A stretch of 64,000 bases of DNA from Taudactylus pleione (Eukaryota > Chordata > Amphibia > Anura > Myobatrachidae): contig JAUIMM010000643.1 in the NCBI GenBank assembly GCA_031769625.1, positions 2,297,501 to 2,361,500 on the forward strand, written 5' to 3'. Both the position numbers and the translations under genes were made by a program. The notes beneath the pieces are model-generated. The model had not been told where the DNA came from. It worked only from the letters and a program-made list of their open reading frames with translations, and did not search any database. This document shows, piece by piece, positions 36,455-52,107 of this stretch. Position 1 is the stretch's first letter. Each line of letters starts with the position of its first letter.

Positions 36455-36982
36455 CTGCACTTCATCTCGCAGTGTGTGAGATGTATATAAAATTGTAAAG
36501 ACATTAAAGGCAGATTGTATACATTTTTATATGTATTTTAATAAAATGAACACAATAGTTTGTGGCTTTTATTAATGCAAATGAAGGGAATAATCTAATT
36601 GTTTATTGAGCTTAACTGACATTTAAAACTGTACAAGTATAATACTGCGGACAGATATTGCAGATGAGACAAACGAATTTTATACATAAATGCTATTCCA
36701 CCAGTGACCACATGAGGTCGCTGCTGCTGCACAGATTAGTGCAGCTACCAACGTTCAATATCCGACATATTATTAAAGAGCAAAAATTCCAAAGCTGTTC
36801 TAGCTGAGCGCCAACACAGGATACAGAATGTACATTAGTGGAATCGCCTTGGCAATACTTTTGCTTAAACTTGATAAATAAAAAAAAAAAAAAAATGTAT
36901 AAAAGACTGGAAGAGCACGTTACTATCAGCCCAGAATAGGGATCACAGCAATAGTTAAAGCCCGATTAGAGAGGAGGTGGGT

Positions 36983-36998
36983 GGCTCTTAGAAGAGCC
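36983..36998 (-). terminator. Histone 3' stem-loop of H2B, copy 2
   Basis: GGCTCTTCTAAGAGCC on the minus strand, about 35 bp after the H2B stop; same as copy 1. Confidence 0.88.
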
Positions 36999-37032
36999 TT
37001 TGTGTTTATGTGGGAAGGAGAAAGAAAGCAGA

Positions 37033-37428
<396 letters not shown>

Positions 37429-37480
37429 TTATCGGATAAAGGAGAAAAAAGTATTACGAAAGGGGCCCAGACCTGTTGCA

Positions 37481-38153
<673 letters not shown>

Positions 38154-38187
38154 TTTTACTACTAGACACTCGTCCCCGCAACACAAA

Positions 38188-38227
38188 GGCTCTTTTCAGA
38201 GCCACCCACTACGTCCCTAAAGAGCTT
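38188..38227 (+). terminator. H2A 3' stem-loop and HDE, copy 2
   Basis: Stem-loop GGCTCTTTTCAGAGCC at 38188-38203 and downstream element AAAGAGCTT at 38219-38227. Confidence 0.92.
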
Positions 38228-38693
38228 ATTCACGGTTTACCACTGCTAGTAAACGAGGCCGATTTAGTGGAAGAGCCATTATACGCTCTTATGTACGTCT
38301 TGTAATAGTGCAGAGACCTGCAGCCATATAATGCTATGACTGTATAGAACGTGGGGATGGTTCTGGAGAGGAATGCAGCTCCGCGTGAACTGTACAGGGA
38401 AGCCTAACATTCTAATTCAATACGTTAAAGGCTATATAACTTGCATTGAAACGGCTACTCGTGTCTTCTAGTCTGGTTGTTCCCTTTGCCATAACTTGAC
38501 GCTGGTGAGACGAGAGACTTCTGCCGTTGTCGAAGGCAGCGACAGGAAAATGCGGGGGGACTATAGCGTAAACACTGTGTGATGTGTGGCTACTTAGTAA
38601 GGGACTGGTCATGTAGACCCCACCCCACCTAGAGGTGAAACGGAGCTGAGATTTTAACAACGGTCTTCCACTTGAATTGAGATGTTTATGCTT

Positions 38694-38732
38694 CAGCTCA
38701 TTTAGAAAGATGTGGTGGCTCTGAAAAGAGCC
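38694..38732 (-). terminator. H3 3' stem-loop and HDE, copy 2
   Basis: Minus-strand stem-loop at 38732-38717 and the purine-rich AAATGAGCTG at 38703-38694, as in copy 1. Confidence 0.9.
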
Positions 38733-38765
38733 TTTGTGTTGCGTGTAGAGGAGTGCCGAGTATCA

Positions 38766-39182
<417 letters not shown>

Positions 39183-39245
39183 TTATACAATGCAGTTATG
39201 TAGGCAATTAGAAGGAATGAGTGAAGAACAGCCGGCAACAACTCC

Positions 39246-39305
39246 ATTTATGCGCAGTGCTGCGTTGTGATTTGATGAATTAAAGGCGCCCATCTTCCTG
39301 ATTGG
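39246..39305 (-). promoter_or_regulatory. H3 promoter elements, copy 2
   Basis: CCAAT at 39305-39301 and TATA-like CATAAAT at 39252-39246 on the minus strand, identical to copy 1. Confidence 0.6.
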
Positions 39306-39320
39306 CTGACACAAAGCCGT

Positions 39321-41900
39321 TGAAACTTTCAAATAGCCCGCCAAGAATTTTGGTTTCCACCGTTATTAGTTATGTAAAGTATATAATATAACAGGCCAGC
39401 GCGGGTATGACACGAGTTACAATAAATAGCTTTTTCTTTTTTTGTAATTCAAATTCCAGTCGTTGTAATTTAACCAGAAATTATTTTCTTGTATTCCAGC
39501 GAGAAGCAACAATGAGTGGCTCCCTACATACGGATGGTGATATTGTATCACTACAATATAGGACTAGTGTCGGGTGTAGAGATAACGTAATAGAATCCTG
39601 TAGAGTACTGAATAGCTGCCAAGGACGGGAAAGTTTTGTGTTTAAACAAGATGATTTCTTTAAGCTACACTCACTACTGTCCGGGAGATCATAGAATATA
39701 ATCGCGGTAAAAACAGCATAGATCAATATATGAGCAAATGATGCAACATTCACAATAACATGATAATCATTTTATTATTAAAGCATTAAGAATACATTTA
39801 TATGGTAGGCATCAGTTGTCCTATTGTGAGCAATATTAGACCAGAGTATAATCAGAACGTCAGCATGCTTTGGACACAATGTGATACTAATGGGAAACAA
39901 TAAATATTATTTTACAATTGTTTCTATTCTATGAAACATTAGTGGATTCAGACCACAATTTAAACCTCAGAAATCGGAGATACTACATGAAGAAATACAG
40001 GGCTACATTTGGGTGCCAGAGAGAGCATTGTGCGCCCCCCACCCCCCCAGCATTTTTAAATTAGGGACATAACCTGAAAAAGGGCCATGGCTTCATGGGG
40101 AAGAGATAGGGGTACTCCTTGGGCAACCAAGAGATGCTGGTGATAAAAGAAGAGGAAGCTACAAGTAAGAATGATAATAAAGTGGTAGAACAGGCCCAAA
40201 CAGCGCCCCCTACTCTATGCCATGGCACAAGTCGCACTACCCTAGTTACGGCACTGGGTAGTACAAAGGGGCTCACAATATACTGTACTCAGTTGAAATA
40301 AAAATCAGAATCTATACTAAAGGCACAGTATATAAAACAGTCACTTTTATTGTTCTAGATTAATTCCAGATTTGTATTTTCGTTCTGCACATTCAATCAT
40401 CTTATTTATATTTTGCTTGTTCCTTTTCCACTCTCATGACTCCTGAACATGCAATTACGTAGTTATTAGTGAGATATAATTAGTAATAAGGGTGGATAAT
40501 ATAATAAATTAATAATCCATATCGGTGCATATGGTATTTGGTGCTTACTAATTAAATACTGATAGGTGGTATATTTAGGGGACACAGGCTTCCCAATAGG
40601 ACCCCTTGCATGTGCTTCCATCACTGGCGAGCATTGAGCATGGGTGGACAATCATTTCTGGGGGTGGCGGCCGGCGGGTAACCACACTTTAGTAAACTGT
40701 CGAGGGCCGCATGTAATATATTTTATATGTATGATACCCATCAATAAAATTGTAATGGGCTATATTGTCAGACCCGTTCCTCTATTTCCCCACACACATG
40801 TACCTTAATGCTATAAAATAAATGGAGTAAAAGGCAATGCACTGTATAATATGAGAAAAATGAAACAAGCAAAAATAATAATTTACATAACATATACAAT
40901 AGAAACATGCGGCCAAAAGAAAGTACAATTCTCCATTGTGGTCAGACAGGCTCCTCATTTCCAGATCCTCGGCACCAGCGGATTTGCGACATCATCAACT
41001 GACGTGCAATCGACCTATATTTGTATATACTGGCAACACCTGAGAGCCAGCTCAAAGATTCAGTGTCTATAGAACCTAGCAAGGATCAGGGCCACTGCAT
41101 GACTTACTGTAGTGACAAAAAGTTTGCCCAGCATGACCCCAGTGAGTAGTGGTCACCCCCAGTTCCTATACATGCACCAATGACGGGAATGTTCCTCATT
41201 TGCACTCTGACAGTGGCAATATGAGCCATGTGATTCTTGAGCGCCTAGGGAAGAAGTCAGGCCGAAATGATCGAAGTAACCAAATCCCTCTTTCTAAAGT
41301 CCAACTCGATTGAATAGACAAAAGGGACACCTCCATATCACAACTTCAGCAGCATAAATGATGCTCTCATTTCTTCTGGGATATATTAAAGTTCCTCCTA
41401 ACAACTGATGGGTACGGATCTGCCCCCCCCAAGGAAATGGCCACAGCGTTACAGCTCAGGCGGATTGGCTTCCAAACATGCAATTACAGAGTTATTATCC
41501 AGTAGAATAATACAAAGTATATAAATCACCCCTACACATGAAACGTTTTTTTTCCATGTTTTATTGTGGGTTGCACAGCCAATTTCATTGCAGTTTTGAC
41601 GCATTTATAAGGTAAGTGAGATTTTAAAACACACATTATCCATAGAATTATTCCTTTACGCAGTGTTTGGCGAATTCCCCTGACACTAGCCTAAACTGCA
41701 GCTTTATCATATGTATTATGTAACACGGCATCAGCCAGCGTGGGCACGGATTTCAAATATGACCTTGCACTCGATAGTTCCTACTTGCACGGATCTAAAT
41801 AGAAGGTGCAACCATGAGAAGTATTAGGAGTCCGGAGCCGGTGCATACTGTGACGAGCTTGCCAGGACTATAATGCAGAGTGTATACAGCAACGTTATTC
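39321..41900. other. H3-H4 spacer, copy 2
   Basis: Equivalent of 5720-8310 with no recognised gene. It includes duplication member A (about 39841-41350) and the small insertion at about 39997-40256, which is 11 bp shorter than in copy 1. Confidence 0.6.
39841..41350 (+). repeat. Diverged intra-unit duplication, member A (copy 2)
   Basis: Same block as 6240-7760; its partner in this unit is at about 42435-43536. Confidence 0.72.
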
Positions 41901-41941
41901 CAGCTCTCTGATAGAAAAGATGGGCGGCCCTGAAAAGGACC
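41901..41941 (-). terminator. H4 3' stem-loop and HDE, copy 2
   Basis: Minus-strand GGTCCTTTTCAGGGCC at 41941-41926 and downstream CAGAGAGCTG at 41910-41901. Confidence 0.87.
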
Positions 41942-41978
41942 TTTGTGTGGTTTAATGGAATTAGATGCGCATCGGTGC

Positions 41979-42332
<354 letters not shown>

Positions 42333-42361
42333 CTAATGCCCTCACTACTGTGAAGTCCTCC

Positions 42362-42383
42362 TCTTATACAGTGCGAGCGGACC
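42362..42383 (-). promoter_or_regulatory. H4 promoter, copy 2
   Basis: GGTCCG (42383-42378) followed by TATAAGA (42368-42362) on the minus strand, the H4-specific element next to the TATA box, as in copy 1. Confidence 0.75.
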
Positions 42384-42434
42384 TAGTAGGAAAGCTCTGG
42401 GCTGTGAGGGAGGCGTTCACCAATGCGTCACATC

Positions 42435-42730
42435 CTGCTCCTTTCAATGGAGTATGATCAGAACTTCTGCATGCAGTAGATACAATATGATACTAATGAG
42501 AAACAGTTACTATTGTTACAATTCTATGAAACAATAGTAGATACAATCTGTGCCAAATTAGACCACAAGCTAAACCTCATAAATTTGAGAAACTACATGT
42601 AGGGGCTCATAATATACTGTACTCGATGGAAATACAATTCAGACACAGTACTAAAGGTTCAGTACATTCAGATAATTACTTATTATTCTTCTATTTTAAT
42701 CCCTGATTTTTTTATTTCTGCACATTCAAT

Positions 42731-42774
<44 letters not shown>

Positions 42775-43536
42775 TCAATTGTTCTTGTTGACTTGTTCTA
42801 CTGTCCATGACTCTTAAACATGCAATTACTGAGATATAAGCAGTAATAGGGAATGCAATTTTATATGATATGAGAAAAATGGAAACAAGATAAATGGTTA
42901 TACAACAGATCATATAACATATAAACATGCGACCAAATGAACATACAATGCTTTATGTAACTCTTTATGATGTTTTCACTTTACTACCCATTCAGTTAGT
43001 ACTCAGTAGAACAATACATAGCATTAATAATTATCACCCCGGCCCTCTCACATCAAAAGAAATGATCAGATCTCCCTGTCACAGTTAAAGCCGCCCTTTC
43101 TACAACCTCCCCCCTCCTCCCCCACACCCTTCCATTTCTATGCTCCTACCCAGCCTCATTGTGGTCAGACAGACTCCTACCCAACCTCGTTGTGGTCAGA
43201 CAGACTCCTCTGTCCCAGATCCTCTGCACAGGCGGAGATGTGCCATCATCAATTGACGTCCAAAACTCTGCAGTTACAAGCCGAACCAGCGAGCTAGCTC
43301 AAAGGTTCAGGGTCTGTAGAACCCAGCAAGGATCAGGGTCACACTGCATGAATGGCAGAAAAGTTGCCAAGCATGACCCCAGTGACCCACAGATTCATGT
43401 AATGCACGTGAGGGAATATTCCTCATTTGCAATCTGACAGCGGCAATTTGAAAATATGAAGTCAGACTGAACCAAAATAATCGAAGTACCCAATTCCTAA
43501 TTTCTTTTTTACCAATACAAAATTGATTGAATGGAC
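42435..43536 (+). repeat. Diverged intra-unit duplication, member B (copy 2), with (AT)n expansion
   Basis: Equivalent of 8845-9870. An (AT)n run at about 42732-42770 and about 32 bp of following sequence are present here but reduced or absent in copy 1 (near 9127-9140). Confidence 0.75.
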
Positions 43537-44746
43537 ACAAAGGTACATTACAGGTGGATTGTCTTACACAGGAGTTGCTAGGGGTAAGTTAGGGAGGATG
43601 GTTTGCTTCCGGTCACCCACTCTCTGAATTCTGGAGCCAGTCTTAGCAGAGAATGAGCCAGTAAGACTCAATTGTCCAGGATCTCATCTCTTCCATCCAT
43701 CAGGTGCACAAATGCCTCTGCTGGGTGCCCTATACCTAAGTCGAGCTAGAACCATCTTAATGATAGCTCAAAATCTCACACGATTGGCTCTCTATTCTTC
43801 CCTCTGTTCCATCAGGTCTCCCTTTATTTTTCATAGGATCCTCCCATCTCCATTTATTTTTCCTCTGTTACGCCCTTTACCCCATCACCTCTATACTTCC
43901 CTTATTTTTCCCTGTCCCACTTCTGACTACCGACCAGACCATATCCTAGCGGTCATCCTATTTATCCCCTTATTACTACTGTCTCTCTCTATTTTTTATC
44001 ACTATTCATACTGTCTCCCCTTATAGTGTTGTCTCATTTACTCCTCTGGTTCCACTATTCTTCAGTCTATCTCCCTTCATTCCCTAGTCTACCCTATATT
44101 CCAATGCCTCTACCTATTGCTCACATTTACTCCTTTTAAAATCTTACATTAATGGGACCATGATGTCACTATCATCCTTTTTACAGTCACATCTGTCTTA
44201 TTAAATACACATAAATGACCATCCACATGGATCACTATAAGAACATTTTGGGGAAATGCCACCAGTATTCTTCCTAACCAGGGGAATGCCAGGCAGGATT
44301 AACCTTTTAACTGACTGTGCTATGTATCTTTACCTCTGTAACTTACATAACTACAGTTCTTAGACAAGACTTCAATTACCTTGTGAGGCAGCCTGTCTGT
44401 GCTATCTCCCCGGGAGTACAAGAGTCCACACATCACCTTTATGTGATTCAGTGGGTGGCCTGCTCTGCACAGGTTGTGCCGCAGAGCACCTTCATTATCT
44501 CCAGGGTCAGGAGGAGAGAAAAAAAACCACGATGGGACATTTTAGCCTCACGAAAGAGAGAGATGTGTTACATGCCTGGCAGATGTAGCTTGGTGTGGGT
44601 GAGCTGCCGATGACTATTTCTGGTCTCCTTCGCAGCGCCTAAGCCATCATTGGCCATAAAGGGTAAGGAAAGATCTTGGCGTACGAGTGAGGGTCAGAGA
44701 GCCAGCTCTATGTTCTTCTCGTTCCGTATAAAATACTCTTTTTCTG
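43537..44746. other. H4-H1 spacer, copy 2
   Basis: Same as 9871-11080; no gene recognised, pyrimidine-rich part at about 43706-44116. Confidence 0.6.
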
Positions 44747-44754
44747 CGCTAGGG

Positions 44755-44889
44755 AAACACAAGCTGAGGGCAGATTGTGCCATACACACAGACAGGGAAG
44801 GATTTACACAGCTGTTTATTCAGCCAATGGGAGCACAATACACGCAACGCTCAGCAGCCAATCACAGCACAGCCGACATTGTATATAAG
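44755..44889 (+). promoter_or_regulatory. H1 promoter, copy 2
   Basis: AC box AAACACAA at 44755-44762, CCAAT boxes at 44824-44828 and 44858-44862, TATATAAG at 44882-44889; same layout as copy 1. Confidence 0.87.
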
Positions 44890-44947
44890 TGACATCAGCA
44901 GCAGTAGGTAATGTATTAATATTTCTTACGTTGTGTCGTAGTCTACA

Positions 44948-45613
44948 ATGGCAGAAACTGCACCAGCCGCCGCCGCTGTCCCGCCATCAGAGAGCGCAGC
45001 CAAAAAGAAGCGGCAGCCGAAGAAAGCTGCAGGAGGTGTCAAGAAAAGCCCCAAATCTTCTGGTCCCAGCGTCTCCGAGCTCATCGTAAAAGCCGTGGCC
45101 GCCTCCAAAGAGCGCAGTGGTGTTTCACTTGCCGCCCTGAAGAAGGCTCTGGCTGCCGGAGGCTATGATGTGGAGAAGAATAACAGCCGCGTCAAACTGG
45201 GTGTGAAGAGTCTGGTGACCAAAGGAACCCTCACCCAGGTGAAAGGCACCGGCGCTTCCGGCTCCTTCAAACTCAACAAGAAGCAGTTGGAAAGCACGAA
45301 AGCCGCTCAGAAGTCTCTGAAGCCCAAGAAACTTGCGGCAAAAAAAGTGGCCAAATCCCCGAAGAAGCCCAAGAAAGCTCCAAGTGCAGCCAAGAGCCCG
45401 AAGAAGGTCAAGAAACCATCAAAGGCGGCTGCTGCCAAAAGCCCAAAGAAGCCGAAAGCCGTGAAGCCTAAGAAGGCGGCCAAGAGTCCGGCCAAGAAGG
45501 CAGCAAAACCCAAAGCTGCCAAGAGTTCGGCCAAGAAAGCAGCGAAGCCCAAAGCCGCAAAAAGCCCGGCCAAGAAGGCAGCTAAGCCTAAGAAAGCTGC
45601 GGCAAAGAAGTAA
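44948..45613 (+). CDS. Linker histone H1 (copy 2)
   Basis: Same 221-residue H1 as 11282-11947, with winged-helix globular domain at about residues 39-113 and an SPKK/SPAK-rich tail. The nucleotide differences noticed (GTA/GTG and CTG/TTG) are silent. The repetitive Lys/Ala tail has kept the same length in both units. Confidence 0.98.
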   Translation: MAETAPAAAAVPPSESAAKKKRQPKKAAGGVKKSPKSSGPSVSELIVKAVAASKERSGVSLAALKKALAAGGYDVEKNNSRVKLGVKSLVTKGTLTQVKGTGASGSFKLNKKQLESTKAAQKSLKPKKLAAKKVAKSPKKPKKAPSAAKSPKKVKKPSKAAAAKSPKKPKAVKPKKAAKSPAKKAAKPKAAKSSAKKAAKPKAAKSPAKKAAKPKKAAAKK

Positions 45614-45655
45614 TGGAAGAGCTGTTGTAGCCTCGCTCCTTGTTATCACCACAAA

Positions 45656-45671
45656 GGCTCTTTTCAGAGCC
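45656..45671 (+). terminator. H1 3' stem-loop, copy 2
   Basis: GGCTCTTTTCAGAGCC about 43 bp after the H1 stop. Confidence 0.92.
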
Positions 45672-45872
45672 ACCCATATCTTCCCAGGAGAGCTGAGAAC
45701 ACTGCTAATTTTTGTTTGCTTTTACTGTAGCGTTATCTGGACGAGGCTGCAGTTAGCTTCTTATTCGTGCTCCAGCTTCTTCTTCACTTTCCTGCTTCTT
45801 ATTCAGAACATTTTATATTAAAACATTTTTTTATCAAAGAGAATCAATAAGCTTATTGAATAAACAAAATAT

Positions 45873-48752
45873 GAATCCACAGAGGGGGTTAACTTACATA
45901 TGACCCATTTGTAATTGGCCTTGCCCAACAAAGTTTTGGGCATAAAATAGGGCATTAAAGTGGGCATAGGCACCAATTAATACATTTGAATAAGTAGCTG
46001 TAATTGTGCAAGGGTAATTAGCCTTGGGCATTGAATTTTACACTTGGAACTCACACAGTGGGGTTATTTACATATTATCCACTTGCAATTGGCCTAGCCC
46101 AACAAGGTTTTGGGTATGAAATTGGGTGGTAAAGTGGGCAGAGGAACCAGATTTTCTATATTTGAATAAGTAGATGTAGTTGTGCAAGGGTTAAATAGCC
46201 TTGGGCAACAATTGTTAAACTTGGAATCCACAGAGGGGGTTAACTAATATATAACCCACATGCAATTTTTCTTGCCCAACAAGGTTTTGGGCATGAAATA
46301 TGGTGGTAATTTAGACACAAACACCAGATTTTTATATATTTAAATAAGTAGCTGTAGTTGTGCAAGGGTTAAATAGCTTTAGACAACAAATTTGACACTT
46401 GGAATCCACAGAGCGGGTTAACTTACATATGACCCATGTGTAATTGGCCTTGCCCAACAAAGTTTTGGGAATAAAATAGGGCATTAAAGTGGGCATAGGC
46501 ACCAATTTACATTTGAATAAGTAGCTGTAGTTGTGCGAGGGTTAAATAGCCTTTAGCAACAAATATGACACTTCGAACTCACAGAGTGGGGTCATTTACA
46601 TATGACCCACTTGCAATTGGCCTTGCACAACAAAGTTTTGGGAATTAAAGTGGGCATAGGCACCAATTAATACATTTCAATAAGTAGCTGTAGTAAGGGT
46701 AAGTAGCCTTGGGCATTGAATGTGACACTTGGAACTCACACAGAGGGGTCTTCAAAGGTTTTGGGCATGAAATAGGGCATTAAAGTGGGCACAGGGACAT
46801 TTTTTATATTTGAATAAGTAGCTGTAGTTGTGCAAGGGTTAAATAGCCTTGGGCAACAAATTTGACATTTGCAACCTATAGAGGGGGGTCACTTATATAT
46901 GACCCAATAATATTTTGCCTGGCCCAACAAGGTTTTGGGCATGAGGTATGCTGGCAAAGTGGGCAAAGGAGCAAAATGTATTGATTTGAATAAGTAGTTT
47001 TAGTTTGCAAGGGTTAAATAGCATTGGGCCACAATTTACACGTGAAACAAACAAAGATGAGTCACTTACATTTGATCAACTATTATTTTGCCTGGCCCAA
47101 AAAGGTTTTGGGCATAAAATAGGCTGGCAAAGTGGACACTGGTACAAATTGTATTCATTTGAATAAGTAGCTGTAGTGTAGCAAGGGTTAAATAACCTTG
47201 GGCAACAAATTTGGCCTTTGCAACCTATAGAGGGGGTCACTTACATAAGAACCAATTGTATATTGCCTTTCCCAACAAAGTTTTGGGCATGAAATAAGTT
47301 GGCGAAGTTGGCACAGGCACCAAATTATACTATTTTGAATAAGTAGCTGTAAACTTAAAAGGGTTAATTAGCCTTGGGCTACACATTTGATACCTCCAAC
47401 CAACATAGAAGGGTCACTTACATACGAGCCACTTGAAAATTGCATGACCCAACAAGGTTTTGGGCATAAAATAGGCTGGCAAAGTGGACACTTGTACAAA
47501 TTGTATTCATTTGAATAAGATGCTGTAGTGTAGTAAGGGTTGAATAACCTTGGGCCACAAATGTGACCTTTGCACCCTATAGAGGTGACCCCACTTACAT
47601 AAGAACCATTTGTATATTGCCTTTCCCAACAAGGTTTTGGGCATGAATTAGGCTGGCAAAGTGGGCAAAGGAGCAAAATGTATTGATTTGAATAAGTAGC
47701 TTTAGTTTTGCAAGAGTTAAATAGCCTTGAGCCACAAATTTGAGACTTCCAACCAAAAGAGGGGGGTCACTTACATATGACCCACTTATATTTTGCATGG
47801 CCCAACAAGTATTTGGGCATGATATAGGCTGGCAAAATGGGCAAAAGTACAAATTGTATTAATCTGAATATGCACATGTAGTGTTGCAAGGGTTAAATAG
47901 CCTTGTGCCACAAATTTGACATTTGCAACCAACAGAGGGGGGTCACTTACATATGAACCACTTGTATTTTGCCTGGCCAAAAAAAGGTTTTGGGTATGAA
48001 ATAGGCTGGCAAAGTGGGCACAGCTGCAGATTGTATTGATTTGAATAAATAGCTGTAGTTTTGCAAGACTTCAGTAGCCTTGGGCCTCAAATTTGACACT
48101 TGCAACCAACAGAGGGTGGTCACTTACATATGACCCATTTATATTTTGCCTGGCCCAACATGGTTTTGGGCACAAATTTGGCTGGCAAAGTAGCAAAGGA
48201 GCAAAATTTATTGATTTTAATAAGTAGCTCTAGTTTTGCAAGGGTTAAATAGCATTGGGCCACAATTTACACTTGAAACAAACAGAGAAGGGTCACTTAC
48301 ATATGTTCAACTATTATTTTGCCTGGCCCAAAAAGGTTTTGGCCATAAAATAGGCTGGCAAAGTAGACACTGGTACAAATTGTATTCATTTGAATAAGTA
48401 GCTGTAGTGTAGCAAGGGTTAAATAACCTTGGGCAACAAATTTGGCTTTTGCAACCTATAGAGGGGGTCACTTACATAAGAACCATTTGTATATTGCCTT
48501 TCCCAACAAAGTTTTGGGCATGAAATAAGTTGGCGAAGTTGGCACAGGCACCAAATTATACAACTTTGAATAAGTAACTGTAAAGTTAAAAGGGTTAAAT
48601 AGCCTTGGGCCACAAATTTAACCCCTCCAACCAACATGGAAGGGTCACTTACATATGAACCACTTATATTTTGCCTGGCCCAACAAGGTTTTGGGCACGA
48701 ATTAGGCTGGTAAAGTTGGCAAAGGAGCAAAATGTATTGATTTGAATAAGTA
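45873..48752 (+). repeat. ~175-bp satellite array, first block (copy 2)
   Basis: Equivalent of 12207-15788 but 702 bp (four monomers) shorter. The H1-proximal subfamily (to about 46770) and the main subfamily follow in the same order as in copy 1. Confidence 0.95.
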
Positions 48753-49019
48753 CAGATCTGCCCAGCTATTTTGTTGCTCATGGCGTGGCGTGAGTCGCGC
48801 CATGGACTTGTGGCGTGGCGTGCAGGCCTCTGAGTCGCGCCATGGACTTGTGGAATACTGTGGTATTCTTCAACGAAGGATATGCTACGGCATGTAATTC
48901 AGTGCTTAACCGCTGGGTGGCGAGTGCTCCACTTTTGTAATTGCATGTAATACAGTGCTTAACTGCTGGGTGGCGAGTGCTCCACTGTTGTAATTTGTAC
49001 TGAATGCCTTGTACAGAAT

Positions 49020-50337
49020 GCACACTAAGTACGGTAGTAGTGGGATCTGTATGAGAGAGAGCTCTCTGTATTACACGTTTGGCGCTATGGTGGCTGTCAG
49101 CCATCTGCGATGGATTAGAAATGGAGGGGGGTACAATGGGATCTGTGGCGCCAAACCATACGCCATGTAGCGCTATGCCATCACAGAGCATGCGCAGTTG
49201 GCTGTATTACTGCAGCCGGTACAGTACTGTATGCTGTTGAATTTCCATCTCTGGCGGGCGCATGCCCAGTAGGAGGGTTGCGATGGGATTTCTGGCGCAT
49301 GTCCAGTGGGGACGAGAGTCATACACAGTGCGCATCAGGTCCCTTCCCCCAAAGCAAGCAAGAGCCTCACCTTACCATAATAAAGGAAGCTTTGTTAATC
49401 CATTTACTGTAAGCAGTCAGCTCTGCCCTAGTGTCCTGAAAAGTGCTACGAATTGTGACCATTGCTAAGGACACCATCCCCCGTCTGCTAGGACAACTAG
49501 TGTGCCGCTATGAATGTGCCTGTACTGAATATTAAAAACTGACGATGCCGTTGAATTTTGCACCACAGAATAGTGATTTTATAACTGCAGAAACTGTTAG
49601 TGAATCTACTGTCTAGAATGAGAGACAGGGCTCTGTATCACAAACTGTGCGCCCAAAAAGCAAAATGCAAACATGCGACAGCGTAGATGCGGTATCAGCC
49701 TTATGCACCATGGCTATGTCCCTTGGACTGTGTCTGAGAGTAGTTTCCGACTGTGAGAGAGCGCTCTGTGTTCAAAGCTGACAGTGCGTTTGAAGCGCAA
49801 AATAGCGTTGCACAGCAAACTTATGACATTGGTGATGCTGCTCCGACCATGCACACTAAGTACGGTAGTAGTGGGATCTGTATGAGAGAGAGCTCTCTTT
49901 ATTACACGTTTGGCGCTATGGTGGCTGTCAGCCATCTGCGATGGATTAGAAATGGAGGGGGGTACAATGGGATCTGTGGCGCCAAGCCATACGCCATGTA
50001 GCGCTATGCTATCACTGAGCATGCGCAGTTTTCTGTATTACTGCAGTCGGTACAGTACTGTATGCTGTTGAATTTCCATCTCTGGCGGGCGCATGCCCAG
50101 TAGGAGGGTTGCGATGGGATTTTTGGCGCATGCCCAGTGGGGCCGAGAGTCATACACAGTGCGCATCAGGTCCCTTCCCCCAAAGCAAGCAAGAGCCTCA
50201 CCTTACCATAATAAAGGAAGCTTTGTTAATCCATTTACTGTAAGCAGTGAGCTCTGCCCTAGTGTCCTGAAAAATGCTACGGATTGTGACCATTGCTAAG
50301 GACACCATCCCCCGTCTGCTAGGACAACTAGTGTGCC
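49020..50337 (+). repeat. Internal direct duplication in the 9.8-kb element, copy 2
   Basis: Two 487-bp near-identical segments, 49020-49506 and 49851-50337, 831 bp apart, as in copy 1. Confidence 0.85.
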
Positions 50338-50633
50338 ACAGAATAGTGATTTCATAACTGCAGAAACTGCTAGTGAATCTACTGTCTAGAATGAGAGACA
50401 GGGCTGACGGTGCTGTGTATAGCATTACACCACAAACTTGTGACAATGTAGTGATAGTGATTTCATGACTTTAGAAACTTTTCAATCCCGTGATGCCCAC
50501 ACTACTTTGCCACTACGGTTATGACTACATTACAGTGCACCACAGACGCCTGCCGTAACGAGTGAATTAGTGTCGACGTGCGTCGTGCGATGTACGGCGT
50601 GCGATGTACCACGTGCGTCACTGGCTAGTGAAA

Positions 50634-52030
50634 ATGCCTTCTATGAGGGCAAGACGCTACTCGTCCGGCGAGCTCTTTGTCTTGGTGAAGTGGTGGGACC
50701 AAGCGTTCCCCACAAACCAAGAGAAAGAGCTCGCCTATAGAAGCACGAGCAGAGAAATCTATCGCCTATATGGCGTACGGCGAAAAGTACGCTCACTCCA
50801 GCACAGGTGGTCGGACCTGCTGAGGAGGGACAGGCCTCGCCTAGAGCGAATTCGGAGGCGAATAATTCGAAATAAGTACAGCATTGCTGTATAATCACAT
50901 GAAATACAGTATACTGTACAATAACGAATACAGTACAATGCACGACTCTGACATACTCTACATTACTGTACACTGCACTGTAGGGTGTTGGATACTACAG
51001 TATCTGACGATGACTGACAGTTGTTAACACATACTGACATGACTGGCAGACATTTGATTGACAGGCTGATTAAATCTACAGTACTGTACATGGACTAAAG
51101 GGTTACACACTATTGGTCGACATGGCTTGTTTGATTAATAAATTAGTAACAAAAGGCAAGTTGCTTGATCCACCATTCTAATGTCTGTCGACCAAATCTA
51201 TGTTAACCTACAGTACTGTACACACTATTTTTCTGTGCTGGGCCTGCCCCCTTTGTCTGACATTATTACTGTACGTCATGGACAGATTCAGGGGTCTCCA
51301 ATCAGCTCCCAACTGTCATCTCACAGGCTGTGTTTGAAAAATGAAATTTGGGAGCTTATTGGCTGGTATCTTATCACTTCTCACTCTGTGCCCCATTTAC
51401 AAACGAAGGCAAATACCAGGGGGAATTTTCGTTTGGTATCACTGTGATACAAACGAAAATTCCACTGGTACTGTATTTATTAATACCGTACTTACCCCTC
51501 CGGCGAGGTCTCGCAAAGTCCTCAGCGGGGTCCTCCGCTGGGTTCGGGCTCCAGTGTCATGAGCATGTGCCATCTTGTACAGCTCGTGGGGTGGCGACAG
51601 TGCCACCCACATAGCCTATGTGTGACGTTGCACCACTTGCTCATACAGTACTTTACTGGACTGTATATTTTTTTATATACAGTACAGTACAGTACCATAC
51701 TCTTTTATGTTGGGCCCAATGCCAGCTTCACAGACTACAGTAGTTTTTCTACTACAGTGTACTGTATTGGTTTGTATTTTAATCAATAGCTAATTCCCTA
51801 AGGCCATCTACAGTACTGTACCGTAATCCCTTTCCAATTTGGAATAGAGGTCTGAACTCTTGTTTTCAAATTCTCCTTAATGACGACATGTATTTTTCCC
51901 CACAGGGCGAGAAGCCCCCCCTGCCCCGGCAGCGCCACCACCGCCGCCACCACCACCACCACCACCGGCAGCAGTCGGGCCCAGTGGGCTGAATTTTCGG
52001 AGTAAGTACAGTACACACTACTCTACACTG

Positions 52031-52107
<77 letters not shown>
